From the NCBI GenBank assembly GCA_009746045.1, contig RPFO01000104.1:6628621-6692620 (forward strand): a DNA stretch of 64,000 bases, in the 5' to 3' direction. A program made the translations under genes and the position numbers. The DNA comes from Mesostigma viride. Its lineage: Eukaryota; Streptophyta; Mesostigmatophyceae; Mesostigmatales; Mesostigmataceae. Below the pieces are notes generated by a model, which saw only the letters and a list, made by a program, of their open reading frames with translations, was not told where the DNA came from and searched no databases. Each line of letters starts with the position of its first letter. The stretch's first letter is position 1. Below are positions 22,178 to 34,172 of this stretch, in pieces.

Positions 22178-23841
22178 GTACATCCACCGCGCACGCAAGG
22201 GGCAACTGCACACACACGTACATCCACCGCGCACGCAAGGGGCGGCTGCACACACACGTACACACACCGCGCACGCAAGGGGCAACTGCACACACATGTA
22301 CACACACCGCGCACGCTTGGGGCGGCTGCACACACACGTACCTACACCGCGCACGCAAGGGGCGGCTGCACACACACGTACATACACCGCGCACGCAAGG
22401 GGCAACTGCACACACATGTACATACACCGCGCAACCACGGGGCGGCTGCACACACACGTACATACACCGCGCACGCTTGGGGCAGCTGCACTCACATGTA
22501 CACACACCGCGCACGCAAGGGGCGACTGCACACACATGTACATCCACCGCGCACGCAAGGGCCGGCTGCACACACACGTACACACACCATGCACGCAAGG
22601 GCCGGCTGCACACACACGTACATCCACCGCGCACGCAAGGGGCGAGTGCACACACACGTACACACACCGCGCACGCAAGGGGCGGCTGCACACACACGTA
22701 CACACACCATGCACGCAATTGCCGGCATGCACACACACGTACATCCACCGCGCACGCAAGGGGCAACTGCACACACATGTACACACACCGCGCACGCAAG
22801 GGGCAACTGCACACACACGTACACACACCGCGCACGCTTGGGGCGGCTGCACACACACGTACCTACACCGCGCACGCAAGGGGCGGCTGCACACACACGT
22901 ACATCCACCGCGCACGCAAGGGGCAACTGCACACACATGTACACACACCGCGCACGCTTGGGGCGGCTGCACACACACGTACCTACACCGCGCACGCAAG
23001 GGGCGGCTGCACACACACGTACATCCACCGCGCACGCAAGGGGCAACTGCACACACATGTACACACACCGCGCACGCTTGGGGCAGCTGCACTCACATGT
23101 ACACACACCGCGCACGCAAGGGGCGGCTGCACACACACGTACATCCACCGCGCACGCAAGGGGCAACTGCACACACACGTACATCCACCGCGCACGCAAG
23201 GGGCGGCTGCACACACACGTACACACACCGCGCACGCAAGGGGCAACTGCACACACATGTACACACACCGCGCACGCTTGGGGCGGCTGCACACACACGT
23301 ACCTACACCGCGCACGCAAGGGGCGGCTGCACACACACGTACATACACCGCGCACGCAAGGGGCAACTGCACACACATGTACATACACCGCGCACGCAAG
23401 GGGCAACTGCACACACATGTACACACACCGCGCACGCAAGGGGCAACTGCACACACACGTACACACACCGCGCACGCTTGGGGCGGCTGCACACACACGT
23501 ACCTACACCGCGCACGCAAGGGGCGGCTGCACACACACGTACATCCACCGCGCACGCAAGGGGCAACTGCACACACATGTACACACACCGCGCACGCTTG
23601 GGGCAGCTGCACTCACATGTACACACACCGCGCACGCAAGGGCCGGCTGCACACACACGTACATCCACCGCGCACGCAAGGGGCAACTGCACACACACGT
23701 ACATCCACCGCGCACGCAAGGGGCGGCTGCACACACACGTACACACACCGCGCACGCAAGGGGCAACTGCACACACATGTACACACACCGCGCACGCAAG
23801 GGGCAACTGCACACACACGTACCTACACCGCGCACGCAAGG
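22178..23841 (+). repeat. 40-bp minisatellite, segment C
   Basis: About 41 units with a clear 120-bp (three-unit) order from about 22,740. It continues segment B after removal of the TIR element. Its unit order is nearly the same as that of segment F from 62,291 onward, so one is a copy of the other. Confidence 0.95.
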
Positions 23842-24353
23842 TGTCAAGAATCCTGTCTTGAATATGCCCATTATGCTGACCGTGCAGAAATCTATAATAC
23901 GGGCAGTTGTATTCGAGCCCTAATTAACAAATAGATATGCTCGGATAGTAGTACCTAAGTGGGATTTGTCCTACGTGAACGGACACTATGACTATGTGCC
24001 AAGTTGTACAATGGCACTAGGACCATTGGTCACTATCTTCACCAGATTATAGTATTGTGTCATGTGCATGTCATACCATGCCGTACCGAGTCATGCATGC
24101 GCATGCACCATGTTCCAACATACCAGCTGTCGTTATCGACCCATTGTCGGCCCATGCGCATACCAGGGCCGCCGCCACCACTCACCTACCATAATTACCA
24201 ATGTTCACGCTACCTTGAGGTAGCCATGGAAAGCCACACCATATGGACGTAATAAATAATTTTCCTGGCTCCTGACGCTTAAGTTGGCAATGATTCACCA
24301 CCTACAAATTATTAATTTAAGTCCCCATAATAATAACCCCATGCCCTTTAACA
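23842..24353 (+). repeat. 5' LTR of the non-coding element
   Basis: 512 bp, TGTCAAGAATCC ... CCTTTAACA. Identical to 26002-26513 in a line-by-line comparison. Confidence 0.92.
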
Positions 24354-24371
24354 TGGCATCGGAGGTCCGGG
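24354..24371 (+). promoter_or_regulatory. primer binding site of the non-coding LTR element
   Basis: TGGCATCGGAGGTCCGG begins immediately after the LTR. It differs at one base in the first twelve from the TGGTATCGGAGG site of element T, so it is likely primed by the same initiator tRNA-Met. Confidence 0.75.
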
Positions 24372-26001
24372 GCAAGATCTTTCAACGGAATTAACCAACC
24401 TCTAAGCGGCAGCTCACATTTTATTGAGCGCCTTGATCATAGTTTATATTTTCATATACGGAGCAGCTTGGTCGAATTCTTGTACTTGATACGACCATGA
24501 TTATGGCGCAGATGCTACCGTGAAATTCAAGGCTTTCAATCGACTTACTTCAATGTGTGGTAACACCAAATATTCGGGGTGACACCTACCGTCGCTAAAA
24601 TCCGTCAAGAATTTCCCAAGCTCCGGTGCGCAGGCCAGATCTACGCTTTTATACTTATATATGCCCGAAACTGATCAAACGCCAACATTTCGGTGATGGG
24701 GACGTCGGCACTGAAGCCTGGCACTCAAAAGGTGCCGGCTCTGGTTCCAGGCAGCGCCAGTGATTTTTTACCTGGCAGCACATTTTTTGGCCGAGTGCAG
24801 TGCGTTCAATCGGCGCGGGGTCACTGACGGGCTCCCACTGAGCCGCGCGAGCTGTGAGCATCGACGAGAAATCGGCGGAGCTGTTTACCTCAAGAATTTT
24901 TCATGAGAACCGGTCTTTCTTTTGTACCGGCACCATTTCGCGTGGCATCAACATTCTTTTGGGCGCATTCTTTTAAACCGGAATTCTTTTTAAACGGTCA
25001 TCACTTCAAGAGCCCAGAGCCTGCCATGCTCCAAGTTTCCAAGAAAAAGGGGAACATTCCCTGGGTCCTGCTCTCAAGGCCAGCCTGCTGACACAGCTGC
25101 ACACCACACTAAGGAGGGTGCTCACTAACCCCCACGTTGTTTTCAGCACTAGTTGCAGTTTTATAATTCAGTCACATTTAACTAGTTGCAGGGACCACTA
25201 GCAGCAGTAACAGCTAGTTGCATTATCACGTGCCAGCACTAGACACCCACTAGCAACCAGTTGCCCCATAATGTAAGCAGCAGTAACAGCACAGTCCCAT
25301 CAGCACCATCACACTGGCATCAACAAGCACAGCAGGCAACACCAGCAGGAACAGAGTACACTGCATAGTCCATGCAGGCAGCTACCCACACTTGCCTAGC
25401 CAGCAAGGAGAAGTAGTAGCACCCAGCAGCACATGCATGACTCTCCACCACAGGCGTAGAGTAGATAGTAGCTGCAGTCAGCTGCACGCACTTGTCTAGC
25501 TAGCAAGTAGCAGTCCAGCAACCAGCTCTACATCCTCACGTCACAGTTCACCTTGTAGTAGTTGCAGTAAGTTGCACCAAACCCTGTTGGCAAACAAGTC
25601 AAAGTAGCACTACCAGCACCACACAAGACACTGTACCCACACACAGCATAGATCGTGTGTGCACACACAACAGCTGACGTCACCGGTTTACCAGCAGCTA
25701 CGAGTACCCAACGTTTCCAGCTGCAACCCTGGCATCAACCAGTACCGGCTACAGTCTGCATCCAGACTCAACACTGAGCAACCAGTCTTTACAGTTCCAG
25801 AGCCTGTTTCCAGTTTGGCTCCACCCTCGTGTGGCGCACTCCATGTGACAATATGGGGCTACACAACCTTGCCTTCATTTTTCTTGCTGTTTTATATCAA
25901 GACCAGGGTGTCGTGTAAGGAGGGAATCCCCTTAGGTACCCGACTACCCTCGCCCAGGATCTAGCATTTGTATTTATAGACAGCATCATGTGCAAGGAGG
26001 G
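24372..26001. other. interior of the non-coding LTR element
   Basis: No gene recognised. 25,120-25,700 is rich in GCAGCA/CAGTAACAGC and CTAGTTGCAG motifs without a strict period. The purine tract GCAAGGAGGG (25992-26001) primes plus-strand synthesis. Confidence 0.6.
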
Positions 26002-26513
26002 TGTCAAGAATCCTGTCTTGAATATGCCCATTATGCTGACCGTGCAGAAATCTATAATACGGGCAGTTGTATTCGAGCCCTAATTAACAAATAGATATGC
26101 TCGGATAGTAGTACCTAAGTGGGATTTGTCCTACGTGAACGGACACTATGACTATGTGCCAAGTTGTACAATGGCACTAGGACCATTGGTCACTATCTTC
26201 ACCAGATTATAGTATTGTGTCATGTGCATGTCATACCATGCCGTACCGAGTCATGCATGCGCATGCACCATGTTCCAACATACCAGCTGTCGTTATCGAC
26301 CCATTGTCGGCCCATGCGCATACCAGGGCCGCCGCCACCACTCACCTACCATAATTACCAATGTTCACGCTACCTTGAGGTAGCCATGGAAAGCCACACC
26401 ATATGGACGTAATAAATAATTTTCCTGGCTCCTGACGCTTAAGTTGGCAATGATTCACCACCTACAAATTATTAATTTAAGTCCCCATAATAATAACCCC
26501 ATGCCCTTTAACA
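26002..26513 (+). repeat. 3' LTR of the non-coding element
   Basis: 512-bp partner of 23842-24353, followed by the target duplication CAAGG. Confidence 0.92.
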
Positions 26514-29500
26514 CAAGGGGCGGCTGCACACACACGTACATACACCGCGCACGCAAGGGGCAACTGCACACACATGTACATACACCGCGCAACCACGGGG
26601 CGGCTGCACACACACGTACATACACCGCGCACGCAAGGGGCAACTGCACACACATGTACACACACCGCGCACGCTTGGGGCGGCTGCACACACACGTACC
26701 TACACCGCGCACGCAAGGGGCGGCTGCACACACACGTACATACACCGCGCACGCAAGGGGCAACTGCACACACATGTACATACACCGCGCAACCACGGGG
26801 CGGCTGCACACACACGTACACACACCGCGCACGCAAGGGGCAGCTGCACACACACGTACATACACCATGCACGCAAGGGGCTGCACACACACTTACACAC
26901 ACCTTGCACGCAAGGGCCGGCATGCACACACACTGGCATACACCGCGCACGCAAGGGGCGGCTGCACACACGTACATACACCGCGCACGCAAGGGGCGAG
27001 TGCACACACACGTACACACACCGCGCACGCAATTAAGGGACGGCTGCACACACACGTACATACACCGCGCACGCAAGGGGCAACGGCACTCACATGTACA
27101 TACACCATGCACGCAAGGGGCGGCTGCACACACACGTACACACACCATGCACGCAAGGAGCGACTTCACGCACAGGTACACACACCATGCACGCAAGGTT
27201 CGGCTGCACACACATGTACATCCACCGCGCACGCAAGGGGCGGCTGCACACACAGTATACATACACCATGCACGCAAGGGGCGGCTGCACACACATGTAC
27301 ATCCACCGCGCACGCAAGGGGCGAGTGCACACACACGTACACACACCGCGCACGCAAGGGGCGGCTGCACACACACGTACACACACCATGCACGCAATTG
27401 CCGGCATGCACACACACGTACATCCACCGCGCACGCAAGGGGCAACTGCACACACATGTACACACACCGCGCACGCTTGGGGCAGCTGCACTCACATGTA
27501 CACACACCGCGCACGCAAGGGCCGGCTGCACACACACGTACATACACCGCGCACGCAAGGGGCAACTGCACACACATGTACACACACCGCGCACGCAAGG
27601 GGCAACTGCACACACACGTACACACACCGCGCACGCTTGGGGCGGCTGCACACACACGTACCTACACCGCGCACGCAAGGGGCGGCTGCACACACACGTA
27701 CATCCACCGCGCACGCAAGGGGCAACTGCACACACATGTACACACACCGCGCACGCAAGGGGCGGCTGCACTCACATGTACACACACCGCGCACGCAAGG
27801 GCCGGCTGCACACACACGTACATCCACCGCGCACGCAAGGGGCAACTGCACACACATGTACATACACCGCGCACGCAAGGGGCGGCTGCACACACACGTA
27901 CACACACCGCGCACGCAAGGGGCAACTGCACACACATGTACACACACCGCGCACGCTTGGGGCGGCTGCACACACACGTACCTACACCGCGCACGCAAGG
28001 GGCGGCTGCACACACACGTACATACACCGCGCACGCAAGGGGCAACTGCACACACATGTACATACACCGCGCAACCACGGGGCGGCTGCACACACACGTA
28101 CATACACCGCGCACGCTTGGGGCAGCTGCACTCACATGTACACACACCGCGCACGCTTGGGGCGGCTGCACACACACGTACCTACACCGCGCACGCAAGG
28201 GGCGGCTGCACACACACGTACATACACCGCGCACGCAAGGGGCAACTGCACACACATGTACATACACCGCGCAACCACGGGGCGGCTGCACACACACGTA
28301 CATACACCGCGCACGCAAGGGCCGGCTGCACACACACGTACATACACCGCGCACGCAAGGGGCGACTGCACACCCATGTACATCCACCGCGCACGCAAGG
28401 GCCGGCTGCACACACACGTACACACACCATGCACGCAAGGGCCGGCTGCACACACACGTACATACACCGCGCACGCAAGGGGCGGCTGCACACACACGTA
28501 CACACACCGCGCACGCAAGGGGCAGCTGCACACACACGTACATACACCATGCACGCAAGGGGCTGCACACACACTTACACACACCTTGCACGCAAGGGCC
28601 GGCATGCACACACACTGCATGGCATACACCGCCCACGCAAGGGGCGGCTGCACACACGTACATACACCGCGCACGCAAGGGGCGGCTGCACACACACGTA
28701 CATACACCGCGCACGCAATTAAGGGGAAACTGTCCACACATGGACATACACTGCGCACGGAAGGGGCGGCTGCATTAACACGTACATACACCGCGCACGC
28801 AAGGGGCGGCTGCACACACACGTACATACACCATGCACGCAAGGGGCGGCTGCACACACATGTACATCCACCGCGCACGCAAGGGGCGAGTGCACACACA
28901 CGTACACACACCGCGCACGCAAGGGGCGGCTGCACACACACGTACACACACCATGCACGCAATTGCCGGCATGCACACACACGTACATCCACCGCGCACG
29001 CAAGGGGCAACTGCACACACATGTACACACACCGCGCACGCTTGGGGCAGCTGCACTCACATGTACACACACCGCGCACGCAAGGGCCGGCTGCACACAC
29101 ACTTACATACACCGCGCACGCAAGGGGCAACTGCACACACATGTACACACACCGCGCACGCAAGGGCCGGCTGCACACACACGTACATACACCGCGCACG
29201 CAAGGGGAAACTGCCCACACATGGACATACACTGCGCACGCAAGGGGCGGCTGCATTAACACGTACATACACCGCGCACGCAAGGGCCGGCATGCACACA
29301 CACGTACATACACCGCCCATGTAAGGGGCGGCTGCACACACACGTACACACACCATGCACGCAAGGGCCGGCATGCACACACAGTATACACACACCGCGC
29401 ACGCAAGGGGCGGCTGCACACACACGTACATACACTGCGCACGCAAGGGGCTGCTGCACACACACTTACACTCACCATGCACGCAAGGGGCGGCTGCACA

Positions 29501-29568
29501 CACACGTACATACACCGCGCACGCAAGGGACGGCTGCACACACACGTACATACACCGCGCACGCAAGG
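26514..29568 (+). repeat. 40-bp minisatellite, segment D
   Basis: About 76 units, continuing segment C. It contains a few irregular units: ACGCAATTAAGGGACGGC insertions, CATTAAC, and a shortened GGGGCTGCACAC unit. It ends GCACGCAAGG at the target site of element M. Confidence 0.95.
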
Positions 29569-30023
29569 AGTTGGATGGAGACTAGGAACGACGAACAACT
29601 GCTGAAGCTGAAAGCGAATGATGATTGTATTACAATAATACAAGGAGAGAGCGATGAAAGCTGAGGGCTCAGAATGGAACTGGGCAAACTCGGGTGCTGT
29701 GGCACTCCCCAGTGCTACGCCTATATGCCTATGGCGGTGCTACCTGCAGCACACGACCAGTGGACAACTGTACACTGCAATGCCATGCGACCACGTCACT
29801 AGCAACCAGCTAAGACTCGGCCCGTCAGGCCCGGCTACACCGGACCTGGCGGGTCGATCTAGCACCTAGGAACAGTCTGGCACTAACTGCACGTCAGTCC
29901 ACCTGACGCCTCAGTACCGTACGCCCTGCCGTACAGTACTGAGGTGTCCCGCTCAGCCGCGGTAGGCAATACGCGGCGCGCAGGCCGGAAATCCGTGTGT
30001 CAGCCTAAGCATCTCATCTAACT
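29569..30023 (-). repeat. 3' LTR of element M
   Basis: 455 bp. On the plus strand it starts AGTTGGATGG and ends CATCTAACT. It is nearly identical to 42054-42508 and to both LTRs of P in reverse orientation. Confidence 0.88.
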
Positions 30024-30469
30024 CCCATTATATTTTCCTTTCAGGTTGAAGGCTAGCGACTTCAAGCCTGACCCTGCCCAGCTAGGAGACTGACTCCAAG
30101 CTGACTGAGGTGCTGAGCAACTGACACCCATACTGCAACATCTGGACTGAAAAAGATGGGCCCCAGAACTCGTGCAATACTTGTGATGGCATCACGTTTA
30201 GCTCAACATGCCCGGGGAGTTCCTCCTCCTCGCGAGCTCACAAGGGAGATAGCTATGCCTGTCTGCCTATCCAGGGAGTGCATCACCAGCCAAGAAAGCC
30301 AATGTAAAAATGCCAAGGTAACCGTTTAAGAGGTTCCATGTTGTTCCATCATCATCGCCCACTCAGAGAAAAAATACCCAGCCAGGCTGGGTCAACTGAG
30401 CTCAGGTTACCTGCAACCTGAGGAGTGACAGTGGACAGGTTTATTGCACCCTGCACTGTCCATGTTGTA
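30024..30469 (-). other. 3' untranslated region of M, outer part
   Basis: Reverse complement of P sequence around 61,020-61,466. It continues at 34,986 beyond the nested element T. No ORF of note; the M purine-rich tract (reverse complement of CCCATTATATTTTCCTTTC) abuts the LTR. Confidence 0.7.
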
Positions 30470-31277
30470 TGTTAGGGATATTATATCCACCTGGCCACAA
30501 TATATCCCAGCCTGATTTATTTCTTGTTGGATTTATTCCATATGGACTGGGAATTTGATAGCTTTGATAAGCTAGATGGATTGGGCTCAATGAGCTGATC
30601 AATATTCATGTGCCATAGTCCTATTCTTGGACATGGATGACTTGTACCCTGAGTCAGCCTAGTAGCATCACGTATTTGATTGACAAGTGGTGCTATGGCC
30701 TATTGGACAAGTGTTTGGTCCATGAGCTGACAAGTGTTGGAAGCTCATGATGACACATGTTATGACTTACATGATGACAAGTGGGTAGACTCATTGCATG
30801 ACACTTGTCACTCCAAGGAGAAGAGATGTGTCACTTTATTAATCATGTTATGTGGCACATTATTACGTAGACACTTGGCATCTAGCTATTATGCCAGCTC
30901 ATTGGATCATGTCTAGAATGTTCTAGGAATGTTCTAAGAATATGCCAGGAATATTCCTGGAATATACTGAGAATATGCTGGGAATATGCTAGGAATATGC
31001 TAGGATGTTTCTACAAGCTTCTGTGATGATGTCATTGCTGATGTCATCCTTCCTAGCCTAAAAGGTATAAAAGGAAACTGCCCCCTAAGGGCAGGTACCT
31101 CCATTCAACCTCCATTCAAGCTCTTCTCCAACTATTATATTCTAATAAAGCCATTTATTCTTCCACGTAAATTGTCTTCAACCTCTCTTTCTTTCAGCAC
31201 CTGCAAGGTGTGTGGGTAGCAAGGCCAAGCACAAGGCATTGTGTAAAACCCATTAGTCTCCTCTCCCAATCCAAACA
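30470..31277 (+). repeat. 5' LTR of element T
   Basis: 808 bp, TGTTAGGGATAT ... CCAAACA. It contains a cluster of GGAATATGC/GAATATTCC motifs (30,920-31,005), TATAAAA at 31066-31072 and AATAAA at 31144-31149, which mark U3, the likely start of R, and the polyadenylation signal. Confidence 0.92.
31066..31072 (+). promoter_or_regulatory. TATA box in the 5' LTR of T
   Basis: GGTATAAAAGG, about 75 bases before the AATAAA signal. The same motif is at 34769-34775 in the 3' LTR. Direct GAATATGC repeats lie upstream and could be enhancer units. Confidence 0.65.
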
Positions 31278-31292
31278 TGGTATCGGAGGTTT
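31278..31292 (+). promoter_or_regulatory. primer binding site of element T
   Basis: TGGTATCGGAGGTTT directly follows the 5' LTR; a typical copia site for initiator tRNA-Met. Confidence 0.8.
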
Positions 31293-31360
31293 GTTACTGA
31301 GGAACAAGAAGACCACTGTGAACCCAGAGACATCCAGTTCCATTGGCGACTGAAGACACC

Positions 31361-33025
31361 ATGGCTACCAAGGAAGCGTGCTACAAGCAATTCCGGGCAA
31401 CAAGCAAGTCCATCACAACGTTTGATGGGCGGTCTCTGAGGAAATGGGAAGAAATCAAGGCTGTGTTGAAGGCCTTAGCATCGGCCTATTGTGACCTGGT
31501 CAAGGTCCTAACTGGAGAGGAGGATTCGCTAAAGGAGGTCAAGACTGCGCTGCTGGAGGCGGAGGAGCTACTGCACGGAAGGCGTTCTGCTCAAGCAAAG
31601 AAGGAGGGCTCCCCTAACGGCCAGGTTTTCCACACTACTACGAAGAAAAGTGGAGGAAAGAGGCGGTGCAATTACTGCAAGAAGGCCGGGCACGTGGACA
31701 CCCAGTGCTGGGAGAAGCATCCGGAGCTGAAGCAAGAACGCAAGAACAAGGCAACGCGACGGAACCAAGCGAGAAAGGAGCACTCACCAGGTGCCAGCGA
31801 GGCGCGTATCACCGAGGAGGCTGCGGAGCGGTCCGGCTTCGTCTTCGCCACCATCGCCGAGTCGCCATCGCCGTCGGATGCTGCTGCACTCACGCAGTAT
31901 GAAAAGAAAGCACCGACCAGCTGGGTGCTGGATTCCGCAGCGAGCTGTCACATGACGCCATGCCCGTCGGATTTCGTGTGCCTGCACCCTCATGACAGGG
32001 AAATCGCCGGCTCAGGCGGCCAACTGAAGGCGACAGCCATCGGGACTGTCAAACTGAAGCTGCCGGGTCAGGACGCGGACGTGCACCTCCAAAACGCGCT
32101 GCTCGTTCCCAGGCTGAGCACCCGACTTCTATCAGTCGGCCAGCTCGTCAAGGATGGCCACAAGGTCGACCTCGCCCAGCGGGTTGCTGTGCTGGACAGC
32201 AGGCACTGCAGCATCGGGACGAGGAACAACACCTACTTTTTGCCCGCGCACGGTGCGGACGCAGCGATGGACGCCATCCCAGAGCTGAAATCGTCGGCGA
32301 CGAGCTTCAAGAACGACGCTGCCTGTCAAGGGCAGAAAATGGCGAGCAGCGAGCGCAGCATCTCACGTGCCTCGGGACACGCGGCGGAGTGGCTGGCCGT
32401 GGGCCTAACGGTCATACTGGCCATGCTTGCCCGTGTATGCGGGATCGGGGGCGGCCTACTGGGCATTACTCGCACACTGCGTGGCTTTTTATACTCTGCG
32501 CCGGCCCAGTGGAAGTTCACGCCAATTCGAGAAGTTTCCAGCGCAATGGAGAAGTCCGTGTCAGACGCTGAAGTACTTCCAGAAACTGCGGTCCAGAACA
32601 GCCCAGTGCAGGCGGAGCGCGTTGTCGCCGCCAGCATACCAGGTGATACTGGTGCTAGTAACCAAAGTCCGGCGACCAGACCAAAGGCGCGGCGCTCGAA
32701 CGCTGCCAGCCTAACTGAGGGGGAACAAATTCGTGACGCGAGGGCGAAATCGACCAAGCTGCCAAATTTTTCCAAGTCCTGGACTGCCAAGTCCGGTGCT
32801 GGCGCGAGGCCTCGAGCGAGCCGACCACGTCGTGGACAGCGACCTGTCAGCCAAAGTGCGGTCAAGCACCAACGGTCAAGTCGACTGCAAAATGCTGCCA
32901 AGGCATCACGTCGGTCAGTTGACGGTGTTCGGCCAGGCCATGGCATTTGCAATTGCGCTAGCTGCAACGACCCTTGGAAATTGTCGCCCAGGATGCACAG
33001 ACCCCACTTCTCAAGGTTGCCCTAA
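31361..33025 (+). CDS. Gag-protease fusion of T with a membrane-spanning, basic C-terminus
   Basis: About 554 residues from ATG 31361 (an in-frame TTG at 31343 is not a likely start). The N-terminus (KQFRATSKSITTFDG) is a Gag start, but the Gag body is much shorter than in the 11,242 protein. A CX2CX4HX4C knuckle, CNYCKKAGHVDTQC, lies near residue 105. The protease region follows: SWVLDSAASCHMTP near residue 185 and LLVPRLSTRLLSVGQLVKDG near 245, the standard copia arrangement. The catalytic triad reads D-S-A rather than D-S/T-G. Integrase and polymerase are absent. Instead a hydrophobic stretch (AVGLTVILAMLARVCGIGGG, about residue 345) and a Lys/Arg-rich tail end the protein. The tail is not recognised; it might be captured sequence or frameshifted remnant. 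Confidence 0.8.
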   Translation: MATKEACYKQFRATSKSITTFDGRSLRKWEEIKAVLKALASAYCDLVKVLTGEEDSLKEVKTALLEAEELLHGRRSAQAKKEGSPNGQVFHTTTKKSGGKRRCNYCKKAGHVDTQCWEKHPELKQERKNKATRRNQARKEHSPGASEARITEEAAERSGFVFATIAESPSPSDAAALTQYEKKAPTSWVLDSAASCHMTPCPSDFVCLHPHDREIAGSGGQLKATAIGTVKLKLPGQDADVHLQNALLVPRLSTRLLSVGQLVKDGHKVDLAQRVAVLDSRHCSIGTRNNTYFLPAHGADAAMDAIPELKSSATSFKNDAACQGQKMASSERSISRASGHAAEWLAVGLTVILAMLARVCGIGGGLLGITRTLRGFLYSAPAQWKFTPIREVSSAMEKSVSDAEVLPETAVQNSPVQAERVVAASIPGDTGASNQSPATRPKARRSNAASLTEGEQIRDARAKSTKLPNFSKSWTAKSGAGARPRASRPRRGQRPVSQSAVKHQRSSRLQNAAKASRRSVDGVRPGHGICNCASCNDPWKLSPRMHRPHFSRLP

Positions 33026-34172
33026 TGTTTTGTCTGTGGGAAATGAACTTGTATGTCGACTTTTGTGTCGTGTTTGCTGGAAATTGTGAGGCGCCGTAAG
33101 CGTGCGTGTTCTGGTTCTTTCTTTGTGTTCTTCCAGCAATTATGTGCTTATTTTGCCATGCGTTCAGTGGCAATGGCCCACGCATTTGGGTATTGTTCCC
33201 ACGAGACGTTTTCTACGTACCTGGAGTGTATATCCAGAGTTTTTGCACGCTATTTGTGGCACTAGTTTGCGGCGTAGTGAAGCGCCGTTGTATCGTCGTC
33301 TACGACTTGTTTTCGTAAGTAAAGTGCCTGTGACGCGTGTGTTATTTTGTTTTGTGCTGAGAGCATTGCTTGTATGCAAATGCTTACGTCCTTTGTGTCG
33401 AATTTGGCTGTGCATTTCGGCATAGCCTGTAATGTCGGACGTAATGTTTACTCTCGGGCATTGATTTGTGAATCGTGACGAAGAAATCGTTACCTGTGTT
33501 CGCCTTTGTGGCGGTAATGTTTTGCACGTCCTGTTTTCTTTGCTATGAAGCGTGTTTATCTGTTATGGCCACTGTGTCTTGTGTTGAAGGTTGTATTGTA
33601 CCTTGTTTGTGTGGCATTTGTTGCCAATATGTTTGTTTGCTCACCCCGTTTATTTGGCGTAAAACGTGATGTTGGTGTCATTTATTTTGTGAGATGGCGT
33701 ATGTTATGTTGCTCCGTGTGTGTACAGCACGTGTTGTTGCCGTTACCCTACCTCTATACCGTTTGGGTTAGCTCATAGGGACCTTCTTTGTTGGCATGTG
33801 TTGCCGTATTATATGTGTGGGACCGTGTGCCTCTATTGTGTCCATGGGCAGCCGCTTTGAGTGAGGGGGGAATGTAGCATCTAGAGCACTTTTTCCAACT
33901 AAGGGTTTGGGTATCAGCCATCCAGGATGGGCAGCTAGTGCGTTGCTGCTATGGTAGGACACTCATTCGCGTTGCCGGGGGGGGATCAGTGGCGGTAGTG
34001 CGGCTCATGACCGCATGTTGGAGCTTCAAGCGTTTCACGAGGACGGCATCTTCATTTTCAGTTGCACCATGGTAGCAACTGGACGGCATGCTACGAGCAT
34101 GTGGTTAAGGGGGGTGTTGAGATTCCACCTACCCAGTCATCTTTTGCATTGTGCCCATGTGGCTAAGGGGGG
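33026..34172 (+). other. 3' non-coding part of element T, with two purine tracts
   Basis: T-rich, short ORFs only, no domain seen. TTAAGGGGGGTGTTGAGATT (near 34,107) and CTAAGGGGGGTGTTAGGGAT (34,163 on) are two copies of the LTR-proximal purine tract plus LTR-like start. Only the second abuts the real LTR. Confidence 0.6.

Larger units (their letters stand above)
23842..26513 (+). mobile_element. non-coding LTR retrotransposon with identical LTRs
   Basis: Direct repeats of 512 bp (23842-24353 and 26002-26513), TG...CA, with target duplication CAAGG (23837-23841, 26514-26518). The primer site TGGCATCGGAGG follows the left LTR, and AAGGAGGG precedes the right LTR. The interior of 1,648 bp has no ORF with retroelement domains. 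I saw no difference between the LTRs. It depends on proteins from another element. Confidence 0.92.

Noticed and set aside
24004-24252. 82-codon ORF present twice (24,004 and 26,164)
   Set aside because: It lies in the two identical 512-bp LTRs.
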